Of a stretch of DNA of 45,615 bases, positions 1-7,271 are shown in pieces. The stretch comes from Acidimicrobiaceae bacterium (GTDB taxonomy: Bacteria; Actinomycetota; Acidimicrobiia; Acidimicrobiales; RAAP-2): positions 1 through 45,615 of the forward strand of contig PNAH01000005.1 in the NCBI GenBank assembly GCA_003170315.1. The letters run 5' to 3'. Position 1 is the stretch's first letter, and each line of letters begins with the position of its first letter. Position numbers and translations under genes: made by a program. A model generated the notes under the pieces. That model did no database searches. It had not been told where the DNA came from and saw only the letters and a program-made list of their open reading frames with translations.

Positions 1-297
1 GCTGGTGCCACTTTCCCTCCTTGGGACTTAACGTTGAATCAATTTGGGACCTCGAGTGCACCAACGTGGTGTTCTCGAAATCGGTACCGCATTGATAAAC
101 GTGTACTCGCTCATGTACCACCCAGCTTCGCAGCTGTACGGCGACTGATCGCAGTGCACGGTCCAACACGGAAAAGCGCTTCATGAATACGTCGCACGGA
201 CGTTTCAATCAACGTTCACCTCCTCCGCAGAAGGACATTTAAAAGTCCACTCGCTTTACACACCAATGTCAAGCATTTCGAAGTTTTTCTGCGACAG
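1..297. other. Lower-GC left flank without a recognisable gene
   Basis: No open frame of 60 codons lies here on either strand, and I see no tRNA, repeat array or clear promoter. Hand counts give about 50% GC, compared with roughly 65-70% further right. A near-palindrome (ggac-atttaaaa-gtcc, about 236-251) is the only small symmetrical element. The segment may be the edge of a mobile or recombined region, since it leads straight into a coupling-protein gene of similarly low GC at its 5' end. Its true nature depends on sequence left of the window. Confidence 0.5.
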
Positions 298-1605
298 ATG
301 TTTTTCGTGAATAACGACGTCGGCATCTATCTAGGACGTGGTGTTCGAGGAGATGCCACGAGTGGTGATGAACGTTCCACACTCGTGCTCGGTCCAAGTC
401 GCAGCGGAAAAACATCGTCAATAGTTGTTCCGAATCTCCTGATCACCCCTCGTTCTTGCGTAGCGACGTCAACGAAGAATGATGTCGTGTCGTTGATGTC
501 GCGTAGTCGTCGTGATGGTGCCACGTTGCTCTTCGATCCGTCGGGAACAGTGCGTACACCACCCGGTGTGCACCGAATCGGTTACTCACCAATACGACAA
601 AGTTTTTCTTGGGACGGCGCAATTCTTGCTTCGCGGAGCCTTATTGACATCGCGCGGCGTGGTCGCGGTGATCGAAGCGACGATCATTGGACGGAACGTG
701 CGGGTGCGCTCGTGGCGCCGTTGTTGCACGCGACGGCGCTGCGCGACGAGACGTTGGGGCAACTCGCGTCGCGCGTCGACGAGCGACGTTGCGATGACGT
801 CGTGCACGATCTCAACGAGCGCTACGGCGAGCATCACCCATCGGTCTCACTTCTTCGAGGTGTGCTCGCCACCGAAGAACGCGAGCGCTCGAGCATTTGG
901 TCCACCACCTCGGGACTGTTCGCGGGCGTGCGCACCGAGGCCGCCCGGGCCTCGTCGAGGGAGGCGCCGCTCGACCTCGACGCCTTCTTGAGCGGTCCCC
1001 ACCAACTGCACATCGTGGCGCCCAGCCGCCACCAGGCGGTCACGATTCCGTTGGTCGTGGGCCTGATCGAAGAACTGGTCCACGCCACTTACGACCGCCA
1101 CGAGGAGGGGGCCCGGCTTCTGCTGGCCCTGGACGAACTGGCCAACGTGGCCCCGCTGCCTCGGCTGGCGAGCATCGTCTCCGAAGGCGGCGGCCAAGGG
1201 GTTCTCACCCTCGCCTGCCTCCAGGACCTCAGTCAAGCCCGAAGTCGCTGGGGCACCTCGGCCGAAGGCTTCCTGTCGCTCTTCCCGACCACCGTGGTGC
1301 TGCCGGGCATTGCCGATCGGCCCACGCTCGAGATGCTGCGCAGCCTCGCCGGACGATCGCTGTACGCCACTCCGACCCTGCAATTCGGTCCGAAGGGCAA
1401 GCGCGCCGGCGGCTCGACGAGCTGGGTCGAACGCGATCGCGCGTCAATGAGCGAGCTCGCCCACGGACGACCGGGCTACGCCATAGGTCTGGACGCGAGC
1501 AAGCAGATGAAGTGGGTCGAACTGACGCCGGCCTACTCGCACCCGCGCTTTCGCGGCTATCTGGAACGCTCGGAACGTGAACGCGGGTCGTCGCGCGAGC
1601 GCTGA
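298..1605 (+). CDS. VirD4/TraG-like type IV coupling protein (conjugative DNA transfer ATPase)
   Basis: A 435-residue P-loop ATPase of the VirD4/TraG/TraD family, which in conjugation links the relaxase-DNA complex to the transfer channel. The Walker A motif GPSRSGKTS lies near residue 32, and a Walker B segment LLALDELANVAPLP with the family's typical context lies near 275. A TraM-recognition-like stretch (GGQGVLTLACLQDLSQ) follows. The protein is shorter than VirD4, and I see no N-terminal membrane helices, so it is probably soluble. Its 3' end overlaps the convergent relaxase gene by 49 bp. The first ~360 nt are about 50% GC while the rest exceeds 65%, which suggests a mosaic gene. No other type IV secretion genes are visible. 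The start codon is uncertain: no Shine-Dalgarno (SD) sequence or TANNNT box precedes the ATG, and GTG at 307 is an alternative. Confidence 0.82.
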   Translation: MFFVNNDVGIYLGRGVRGDATSGDERSTLVLGPSRSGKTSSIVVPNLLITPRSCVATSTKNDVVSLMSRSRRDGATLLFDPSGTVRTPPGVHRIGYSPIRQSFSWDGAILASRSLIDIARRGRGDRSDDHWTERAGALVAPLLHATALRDETLGQLASRVDERRCDDVVHDLNERYGEHHPSVSLLRGVLATEERERSSIWSTTSGLFAGVRTEAARASSREAPLDLDAFLSGPHQLHIVAPSRHQAVTIPLVVGLIEELVHATYDRHEEGARLLLALDELANVAPLPRLASIVSEGGGQGVLTLACLQDLSQARSRWGTSAEGFLSLFPTTVVLPGIADRPTLEMLRSLAGRSLYATPTLQFGPKGKRAGGSTSWVERDRASMSELAHGRPGYAIGLDASKQMKWVELTPAYSHPRFRGYLERSERERGSSRER

Positions 1606-2633
1606 CGCCACCGTTCGAGGTCCGGCGCCTCGAGTGGTCGCGCACCACGTTCACGGACTTGGGCGGTCATCCTCGCTTCTCGAACGCTGATCGATGGTTC
1701 TCGCACTCCCCTCGCTCCGGCCAATTCCGGATAGAGCGAGTCGACCGCGCGCGTCACGGCCGTCGAGCTTTGACCGAATCGCGCCGCGTTGCTCCAGGCG
1801 GTGATCACGTGGCGACGCGCGACGTCGTGGCGACCTTCGAGCGCGCCCGCGAAGGCGTGCTCGTCGAGTGATGAACGGTGACGTGACGGCGGATCGATCA
1901 CCCCGAGCGTTTCGAATCGAGCGCGGTCATCACTCCATCGATCGATCGCGTCGCCGCGACCCCAGTGTAATTTCTCGCCGCGATCAGCGTGATGCCCGCC
2001 CCAGAGCGCGCGGTATCCCTCGTCGAGGCCGACGACGTGCTCGACGCCTTCGAAGGAACGCCACGCCGACCACGGTGTCCGCTCGCCCAGTTCGTGGCGA
2101 AGCGATGCGCGATAGAGGGCGTCGGCGGCCACGAGATGCGCGAAGAGACCGCGACTGTCCAGCACCGTCCGTGAACCCTCCGGAAGCGCACCGACCAGCA
2201 CGTGTTCGTGCAAATGGGGCTCACCGTGTCGATTGACGCCGTGGGTGAATCCGACGATCCCGGTCCAGCGACCGGCCCGGTCGCGGTCCTCGCCGCCCCG
2301 ACGATCTCGCACGACGAGCGCGTGCTCTTCGAGGTAGTCGATCGCGGCGCCCACCGACGCACGATGCGCGGCCACCACGCCCGCTCCGTGTTCAGCATCG
2401 ATCGCGAGCAGGATCGACGTGGGCCGGGGCGCGGCGACCACGATGTCGTAGCCGAGCACCGCGGATCGTTCGGAGGTTCGCAGCACGTTCGCCACGCAGC
2501 GCGGATCACTCGCGTCACCGGCACCGCGCAGCCACCAGCCGGGTTCACCGTCGCGCAGACCGTCGATCTCCATAGCGCGGTCATCGGTGAAATAACTGAC
2601 GTCGTTCGAACGACGCGACAAGACACGGATCAT
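1557..2633 (-). CDS. MobF/TrwC-type relaxase domain protein
   Basis: A 358-residue protein resembling the N-terminal relaxase domain of MobF (TrwC/TraI) enzymes, which nick DNA at oriT through a tyrosine and a three-histidine metal site. The metal motif is seen as FTHGVNRHGEPHLHEHVLV near residues 130-150, aligning with the family pattern ending LHTHVLV. The segment GYDIVVAAPRPTSILLAID matches the family's GFDLTFSAPKSVSVLW region. A tyrosine near residue 14 (VSYFT) could be the catalytic one, where many MobF proteins carry two adjacent tyrosines. There is no helicase domain after the relaxase part. It lies 25 bp downstream of the WYL regulator on the same strand and converges on the coupling ATPase with a 49-bp overlap. 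It may be the remnant of an integrative element or a stable chromosomal pair. Confidence 0.72.
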   Translation of the reverse strand: MIRVLSRRSNDVSYFTDDRAMEIDGLRDGEPGWWLRGAGDASDPRCVANVLRTSERSAVLGYDIVVAAPRPTSILLAIDAEHGAGVVAAHRASVGAAIDYLEEHALVVRDRRGGEDRDRAGRWTGIVGFTHGVNRHGEPHLHEHVLVGALPEGSRTVLDSRGLFAHLVAADALYRASLRHELGERTPWSAWRSFEGVEHVVGLDEGYRALWGGHHADRGEKLHWGRGDAIDRWSDDRARFETLGVIDPPSRHRSSLDEHAFAGALEGRHDVARRHVITAWSNAARFGQSSTAVTRAVDSLYPELAGARGVREPSISVREARMTAQVRERGARPLEAPDLERWRQRSRDDPRSRSERSR

Positions 2634-2658
2634 TGGACACCCCGGTGCCCAACGGTCG

Positions 2659-4614
2659 CTAGAGCGAGGCGGCGATCCTCTTGGCCAGTTCGTGTCCGGC
2701 CTTGGCGAACTTCGGCGTCGCTACCACCGCACCGTCACCGGCGCGCAGCATGAGTTGATCGAGGAACAGTTCATTGCTGACGCGGAACTTGACGGCGTGT
2801 CGGCCGTCGTCGAGCGTCAACCACTGCGCGTTGGGCAACGGTTCGAAGAGCCATCGCAGCCACGACCCGATGACCACCACGACCTCGTCGCCCTCTTCGC
2901 CGACCTGCGTGAGCCAGTTGACGACCGTATCGGGCGCTCGCTCTTCGGTGGCGTCGGAGGTGGCCACGACCGCGTTGATCCGGTCCACGCGGAAGGTGCG
3001 CCACGATTCGCGAGTCGTACAGTAGGCCCGTACGTACGTATGACCGTTGAGCACCTTGATCTCACGCGGCTCGATCGAACGGCTCCGCGCCTCCTCGGCC
3101 GTGGAGGCGGTATAGAGGATCTTGATCTGCTGATGATCCTCGACCGCGGCCGAAACGTCGGCGAGCATGGTCTCGTTGGTCGCCATCTCGACCTGGACGT
3201 AGGAGCTGGTGGCGCCCTCGATCTTCTCGATGGCCAACATGATGGCCGGGTCGTGGTAGACGCGCGAAGCTTCGCGCAGGGCAATATTCAGCTCGAACAG
3301 GTCACGCCACATGAACGGCGAAGGTTCGTCGGCGCCTTCGGGCAGGTCGCTGAAGTCGGCCCGGTAGGTCGAATCATCATTCGCTTCGTCGTCCCAGTCG
3401 TCGCACTCCTTGAGGACGTGGGCCGGGAAAGCGCCCGTACCGTCGGTGGAGCCGACCATCGGCTCCAGGGCGACCAGCCGGTCCATGATCAAACGCACGT
3501 GGTCTTCGTCGAGGGAAAACCGCTTCGCGAGTTCGCTGACGCGCAGCCCGTCCTCGAACACGTACACGGCGTGCAAGAGCTGCAGCGTCTGACCGAGCAC
3601 GTCGTTGGTGGCCGGACCGGTGAACGTCATCTCCTCGGTCGACGGCGCCTTTCCGCGGTTGACGTCCCTCAGCCAGTCGGCCAAGTCAGCTTTCAACGAC
3701 TTCGGCGACTGCAATCGAATCCGATCGGCGCCGTCCACGACGAATCGAAGCGCGGCCCGGGGACTGTCGAAGCTGAGTCCGACTTCGACCTTACCGTCCT
3801 TCTTATTGGCCGACAGCGAACCGGAATACTGACGCACCAACAAATCGGCGTAGTTCTCGTTCGTGGTCACCACCACGTCCATCGGCGTCGGCGACCTCGA
3901 AAACTCCGGTCGCCAAGCCCGCGCAATTTCGACCGCGTCGTCGTCGTGATCGAAGGTGTCCGGCAAGACGACCGGCATCGACGTGATCCGACTGAAGCGG
4001 TAGCCCTTGATCTCCTGCGTGCCCTTCACCCGGGCAATCAGATAGGTCACACCGTTGAAGACGTCGATGAGCAGCGGCTCGACCAGTCGAGGTTTGTTGG
4101 CACCGGACTGGTAATCGAAGGCGAGCGCGCGATGGAGTTTGAGTGCGCGCATAACGGGTGTGTAGTACATCGAGGATTCGAGTCCCCCGTCGCTGGCCGG
4201 TACTTCATTGAAGACGCTGAAGGCGCCCGAGGCGCCGAAGCCGCAAAAACGCAAGGCGAGGCGGACGACTCGCTCCTCGTCGGGCGTGAAATAGATCAAT
4301 GGCGCGTAGCCGCTGGAGGGATCGATGCGATAGCCCACCGCGCCGTCGCCCTCGTTGTCGGTTTCGATCTCGAAACCCAACTCTCGAATGCGGGCCTTGT
4401 CGCGTTCAAACTTCTGACGCACGGCCCCTTCGCCGCCCTCGTACGCGGGGATCTTTCGCGGACCCTTGGTCGAGACCGGGAACTCGTCGATCTTCAGTTC
4501 GCGAACGATCTCTTCTTGGGTGAGCGAGCCGTACTGCCACGCACGCTGGAGCAACAGGACGAGGGCGATCAAGCGCTCCCGCGACTGCTCAACCCCTCCA
4601 CGAATGCTGCTCAT
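2659..4614 (-). CDS. Double-WYL transcriptional regulator, PafBC-like fusion
   Basis: A 651-residue protein with two tandem winged-helix plus WYL modules. The first half begins with an HTH-like segment (residues ~10-95) followed by a WYL domain around 160-225 (LIARVKGTQEIKGYRFSRI). The second half repeats the arrangement, with an HTH near 335-395 and a WYL part near 490-560 (TYVRAYCTTRESWRTFRVDRI). Fused PafB-PafC proteins of actinobacteria have this layout and activate DNA-damage genes, probably by sensing nucleic acid through the WYL domains. That role is family knowledge, not something seen here. No Pup-proteasome genes adjoin it. The ATG is preceded by GGGAG at a 4-nt spacing. A long antisense frame covers the same DNA and is judged a shadow. 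Confidence 0.85.
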   Translation of the reverse strand: MSSIRGGVEQSRERLIALVLLLQRAWQYGSLTQEEIVRELKIDEFPVSTKGPRKIPAYEGGEGAVRQKFERDKARIRELGFEIETDNEGDGAVGYRIDPSSGYAPLIYFTPDEERVVRLALRFCGFGASGAFSVFNEVPASDGGLESSMYYTPVMRALKLHRALAFDYQSGANKPRLVEPLLIDVFNGVTYLIARVKGTQEIKGYRFSRITSMPVVLPDTFDHDDDAVEIARAWRPEFSRSPTPMDVVVTTNENYADLLVRQYSGSLSANKKDGKVEVGLSFDSPRAALRFVVDGADRIRLQSPKSLKADLADWLRDVNRGKAPSTEEMTFTGPATNDVLGQTLQLLHAVYVFEDGLRVSELAKRFSLDEDHVRLIMDRLVALEPMVGSTDGTGAFPAHVLKECDDWDDEANDDSTYRADFSDLPEGADEPSPFMWRDLFELNIALREASRVYHDPAIMLAIEKIEGATSSYVQVEMATNETMLADVSAAVEDHQQIKILYTASTAEEARSRSIEPREIKVLNGHTYVRAYCTTRESWRTFRVDRINAVVATSDATEERAPDTVVNWLTQVGEEGDEVVVVIGSWLRWLFEPLPNAQWLTLDDGRHAVKFRVSNELFLDQLMLRAGDGAVVATPKFAKAGHELAKRIAASL

Positions 4615-4703
4615 CGAACTCCCGTCATAATTTCACTACTGAGGGTAATGCCATAACGACGTCCACCAACTACGAAGTTCACTGTTTCGAGTCGTCCTCA
4701 ACT

Positions 4704-5132
4704 TCAGATCGATCGACGTACGCCCGCTGCGAGCCAAAGGCACAGCGGAGAGTAGACCCTCTGGTCCAGACGCGTGAACCTGGACGAATCACTCCCCGGC
4801 GAGAGCATCGATGTCCGACCAAGGGCACCGGCCACCCCCCGGGTCAAGAGGCCCGCTGCGAAAAAACGAAGTACGACCGTTCGAATGCGATTGGAAAATG
4901 GCGCAATGCCGATGACGAGCATTGCAGCCACAGCAAGCGCCGAAGCGACTGCGATGCACGCCATCAACGATGGAACTTCACTGGTGCCGACGACTGAGTC
5001 GGCGAGCTGTTCGCGATCCCGAAACGGAAATGAGGAGCCGAGTCCCCACAAAACGTGGAGACCAGCGATCGCGAACAACGCGGTCGCGGTGACGCCCTTC
5101 GTTGGGGTGTGGTCGGACGCTCCCTTTGACAT
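4704..5132 (-). CDS. DUF3995 family membrane protein
   Basis: A 142-residue hydrophobic protein matching DUF3995: it begins with a GLHVLWGLGSSFPF segment and ends with the typical LDQRVYSPLCLWLAAG. Four membrane segments are likely. The function is unknown. I start it at the ATG at 5132, whose first base is the last base of the stop codon of a 21-codon ORF just upstream (TGATG arrangement). That start gives the normal family N-terminus a few residues before the first helix. A longer in-frame TTG at 5213 exists but would lie across the putative promoter box. Translation is therefore probably coupled to the leader ORF. GC is lower than in the core genes further right. Confidence 0.75.
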   Translation of the reverse strand: MSKGASDHTPTKGVTATALFAIAGLHVLWGLGSSFPFRDREQLADSVVGTSEVPSLMACIAVASALAVAAMLVIGIAPFSNRIRTVVLRFFAAGLLTRGVAGALGRTSMLSPGSDSSRFTRLDQRVYSPLCLWLAAGVRRSI

Positions 5133-5197
5133 CAACGGCTCGCTAACTCGACGACCAAATGACCCGGCGCCTCGATGGCCAGTGTCACGTTGATCAT
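5132..5197 (-). CDS. 21-residue leader ORF coupled to the DUF3995 gene
   Basis: A short frame of 21 codons (begins MINVTLAIEAPG, ends VVELASR) stops with TGA, overlapping the ATG of the DUF3995 gene by one base. A TAGATT box lies exactly 6 nt before its ATG. That is the same spacing seen before many genes in this window, so the mRNA would start at the ATG of this ORF. It may be a leader peptide acting by translational coupling, or a truncated gene relic. I do not recognise the peptide. Confidence 0.5.
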   Translation of the reverse strand: MINVTLAIEAPGHLVVELASR

Positions 5198-5203
5198 GAG
5201 CGC

Positions 5204-5209
5204 AATCTA
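5204..5209 (-). promoter_or_regulatory. Putative -10 box (TAGATT) for the leader ORF and DUF3995
   Basis: TAGATT on the minus strand ends 6 nt before the leader ORF ATG at 5197, fitting a leaderless transcript. I see no convincing -35 hexamer. Confidence 0.5.
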
Positions 5210-5256
5210 GCAATCATGGCGGGGCCGCCGACACCACATTTTTGGGCACGTAGACC

Positions 5257-5562
5257 GTGAAGTCGAACTACTTTGAAGTGGTGGACTCACACCAAGAACC
5301 TGATCGCGAACGACGCGAAGCGCCGATCGAAGCATTCCTCGTTCAACCCGCGTATCACGCCGAGGAAGACACCTCGGCGATAAATCAAGATCCCACGCCG
5401 GAGGTGGTACTCACAGGCAGCCCGTGGCGGCGAATTCAGCGTTGGTTTTCTCATTTCATGTTCGAAAAGGAGCCGAGTCATTATTCCTCGATATCTCCTC
5501 GAACACCTGACGGAAAGCACACAAAGATTTTCTTTTTCAACGGGAATGGTCGCGGCAGGTAA
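5257..5562 (+). CDS. Doubtful hypothetical protein, low-GC ORF
   Basis: A 101-codon GTG-started frame with no family resemblance that I recognise. The translation is hydrophilic, with a tryptophan/phenylalanine-rich middle (SPWRRIQRWFSHF). Third-position GC is visibly lower than in the neighbours, and overlapping frames are open on the other strand. No SD sequence or correctly spaced TANNNT box precedes it. It converges on the DUF2237 gene, leaving 10 bp. It could be a recently acquired orphan gene or simply non-coding low-GC DNA. If it is not a gene, 5214-5572 holds nothing else that I recognise. Confidence 0.25.
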   Translation: MKSNYFEVVDSHQEPDRERREAPIEAFLVQPAYHAEEDTSAINQDPTPEVVLTGSPWRRIQRWFSHFMFEKEPSHYSSISPRTPDGKHTKIFFFNGNGRGR

Positions 5563-5572
5563 CAAACTGAAT

Positions 5573-5965
5573 TCAAGCCTGAAGATCGCCCGGTCCGATC
5601 GGAACGTCGACGGCGTGCTCTTGAAGAGTTTCGAGGGGCACAATCTCCAGAGCGCGCTCGTGGGTGGAAGCGAGAACCACGTAGGCCGCCGCTCCGTCGC
5701 GATCGGCACGAAGCCAGTTGACGGCGGTCACACACCAGCGGTCGCCAGCCATCAAACCCGGGAAATCGTATTGGGGCATTGGAGTGATCAGGTCGTTGCC
5801 GATCGTCTTTTGATGCCGGAGAAACTCGGTGGTGACCACGGCACAAATGGTGTGGCTCCCGAGGTCCTCGGGGCCGGACGTACAACACCCGTCACGATAG
5901 AAACCGGTGACGGGATCGGTGCCGCACGATTCCAAGGGGCCACCCAGTACGTTTCGGTCCGTCAT
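5573..5965 (-). CDS. DUF2237 family protein
   Basis: A 130-residue protein that closely follows the DUF2237 consensus: NVLGGPLESCGTDPVTGFYR, then DGCCTSGPEDLGSH, FPGLMAGDRWCVTAVNW and a C-terminal ATHERALEIVPLE-like stretch. Conserved cysteines in the first third suggest a redox or metal role in the family, but the function is unknown. The start at ATG 5965 puts the conserved NVLGG four residues in and lies 6 nt after a CATACT box. A longer frame upstream has no family similarity. Confidence 0.85.
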   Translation of the reverse strand: MTDRNVLGGPLESCGTDPVTGFYRDGCCTSGPEDLGSHTICAVVTTEFLRHQKTIGNDLITPMPQYDFPGLMAGDRWCVTAVNWLRADRDGAAAYVVLASTHERALEIVPLETLQEHAVDVPIGPGDLQA

Positions 5966-5971
5966 TGGCCC

Positions 5972-5977
5972 AGTATG
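5972..5977 (-). promoter_or_regulatory. Putative -10 box (CATACT) for the DUF2237 gene
   Basis: CATACT on the minus strand ends 6 nt before the ATG at 5965, the spacing seen at many presumed leaderless starts here. The first base departs from TANNNT. Confidence 0.35.
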
Positions 5978-6110
5978 GCCGATGAGCCGGACTCCGGCCG
6001 ACGCCTTAGGCACCGGTGAATAACCGAACGACGACGAAGTGATCCACGACGACGGCAACGCTTGGATCGGCCGTGGGTACTTCAAGGCACAGACCATCTG
6101 AGGCAATCTT

Positions 6111-7160
6111 TTAGGTGGCCGCCAGCAGCCACGAGACGAAAACCACGTAGCCAACAATAATGAACCATCCGGTGCGCCTCGTCAGTCCACGCCGCGCAAA
6201 CGCGATTACGAGGACCAGAGTGGTGAGCACCAAATAGGACAACGCGGTGAGATTGCCAGCGAACGATGGCGCGGCGAGTCCCACGAACACGCCGGGAATC
6301 AACAGGCCCGCCACGACATTCAGGTTGTTGCTGTTGAGAGTTGTGCTCAGAGCCGCCGCGCTTCTTCCCTTGGCGGCCAGATACACCGCCGCCACCGCGT
6401 TGGGCAAGCTCGTGACCGCCGCCAGGACGACGCCGCCAATCACCGCGTCGGCGACGTGGAAGTGGTGACCCAGATCGGACGCGCCGCGTTCCATCGCCAC
6501 ACTCGAGATAACAACCACGATGAGCGCCCCGAGCGCTTCAATCGCGTCACGAGGTCGTCCTCGCGGGGGCCGAATCGCTGATTCGAGTTCCATCTCTTCC
6601 TCATCAACGGCCGAGGAAATCCAGGACAGGAACGCCCGCGGCAACGCCAAGCGGCGGAGGGCTTCACGCCGTACGCCCAGTATCGCTAGGTAGAGGATGA
6701 GAACCGAGCCCGCGAGAGACAGTCCCAACGTTGCGCCGATATATCCGGCGGTCGTCAAGACGCACGTGACACCCACCCACAGGGCCACGAATCCACCGAG
6801 CACCACGACTCGTCGGTGCAGAGCGATGAAGCCTGAGACGACCGCACCGAGTCCGAGCAGTGCCGCCAGATTGAAAACGTTCGAACCAATGACCACCCCG
6901 GCGCCGATGGTTCGCTGGTGTTGAGAGATTGCCGATATGGAGGAGGTGATCTCGGGAGCGTCGGCGGCGAGCGCGGCCAGCACGCCCAACAGGGCTTCGG
7001 ACAGTCCGTACCGCTCCCCCACGCGTTCGAGTCGCGTCACGAGGACCCAACTCGTAGCGAGGCTCACCAGGGCCCCCACGACGAAAGCGACGAAAGCGAG
7101 AGTCAACAGCTTGTGCTCCTTGAACGAACATTCTGCCGACCAGGCTTCCCGGCTCTCCAC
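6111..7160 (-). CDS. Sodium/calcium exchanger (CaCA) family membrane protein
   Basis: A 349-residue integral membrane protein with the inverted alpha repeats of the Ca2+/cation antiporter superfamily. The alpha-1 repeat (about residues 55-105) reads ALAADAPEITSSISAI and ends GSNVFN, keeping the proline-glutamate ligand pair. The alpha-2 repeat (about 235-285) reads AAVTSLPNAVAAVYLAAKG and later LNSNNLN, so the usual second glutamate is asparagine. A polar loop near residue 190 links the two halves. It would exchange cations across the cytoplasmic membrane, but the ion cannot be deduced, and the asparagine argues against assuming ordinary Na+/Ca2+ exchange. The GTG start lies 5 nt after a TATCGT box. 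Confidence 0.8.
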   Translation of the reverse strand: MESREAWSAECSFKEHKLLTLAFVAFVVGALVSLATSWVLVTRLERVGERYGLSEALLGVLAALAADAPEITSSISAISQHQRTIGAGVVIGSNVFNLAALLGLGAVVSGFIALHRRVVVLGGFVALWVGVTCVLTTAGYIGATLGLSLAGSVLILYLAILGVRREALRRLALPRAFLSWISSAVDEEEMELESAIRPPRGRPRDAIEALGALIVVVISSVAMERGASDLGHHFHVADAVIGGVVLAAVTSLPNAVAAVYLAAKGRSAAALSTTLNSNNLNVVAGLLIPGVFVGLAAPSFAGNLTALSYLVLTTLVLVIAFARRGLTRRTGWFIIVGYVVFVSWLLAAT

Positions 7161-7165
7161 GACGA

Positions 7166-7171
7166 ACGATA
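7166..7171 (-). promoter_or_regulatory. Putative -10 box (TATCGT) for the exchanger gene
   Basis: TATCGT on the minus strand ends 5 nt before the GTG at 7160, consistent with a leaderless mRNA. Confidence 0.45.
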
Positions 7172-7197
7172 ATCGATTCGCCTCATCGCGTGGCCGA

Positions 7198-7256
7198 CGT
7201 CAACCCGGAGACAATTTTATGGTTGACGCGAATGATTGAAAGCTGTTGGCGTCACC
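7198..7256. repeat. Inverted repeat cluster between moaC and the exchanger gene
   Basis: CGTCAACC (7198-7205) and GGTTGACG (7221-7228) are perfect 8-bp inverted repeats around a 15-nt spacer. A third related element, GCGTCACC, lies at 7249-7256 and could pair with the middle copy instead. The cluster lies upstream of the exchanger promoter and just downstream of moaC. It could be an operator or a hairpin ending moaC transcription. No T-tract follows, so a classical intrinsic terminator is not supported. Confidence 0.4.
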
Positions 7257-7271
7257 ACGATCGCCGGGACG

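Noticed and set aside
847..1383. Alternative frames across the coupling-protein gene (also 512-991 and 897-1580)
   Set aside because: The annotated frame holds Walker A and B motifs throughout; the others are high-GC shadows.
2692..4656. 654-codon plus-strand frame opposite the WYL regulator
   Set aside because: No family resemblance and an arginine/aspartate/glycine-rich shadow composition; the minus-strand frame has clear domains.
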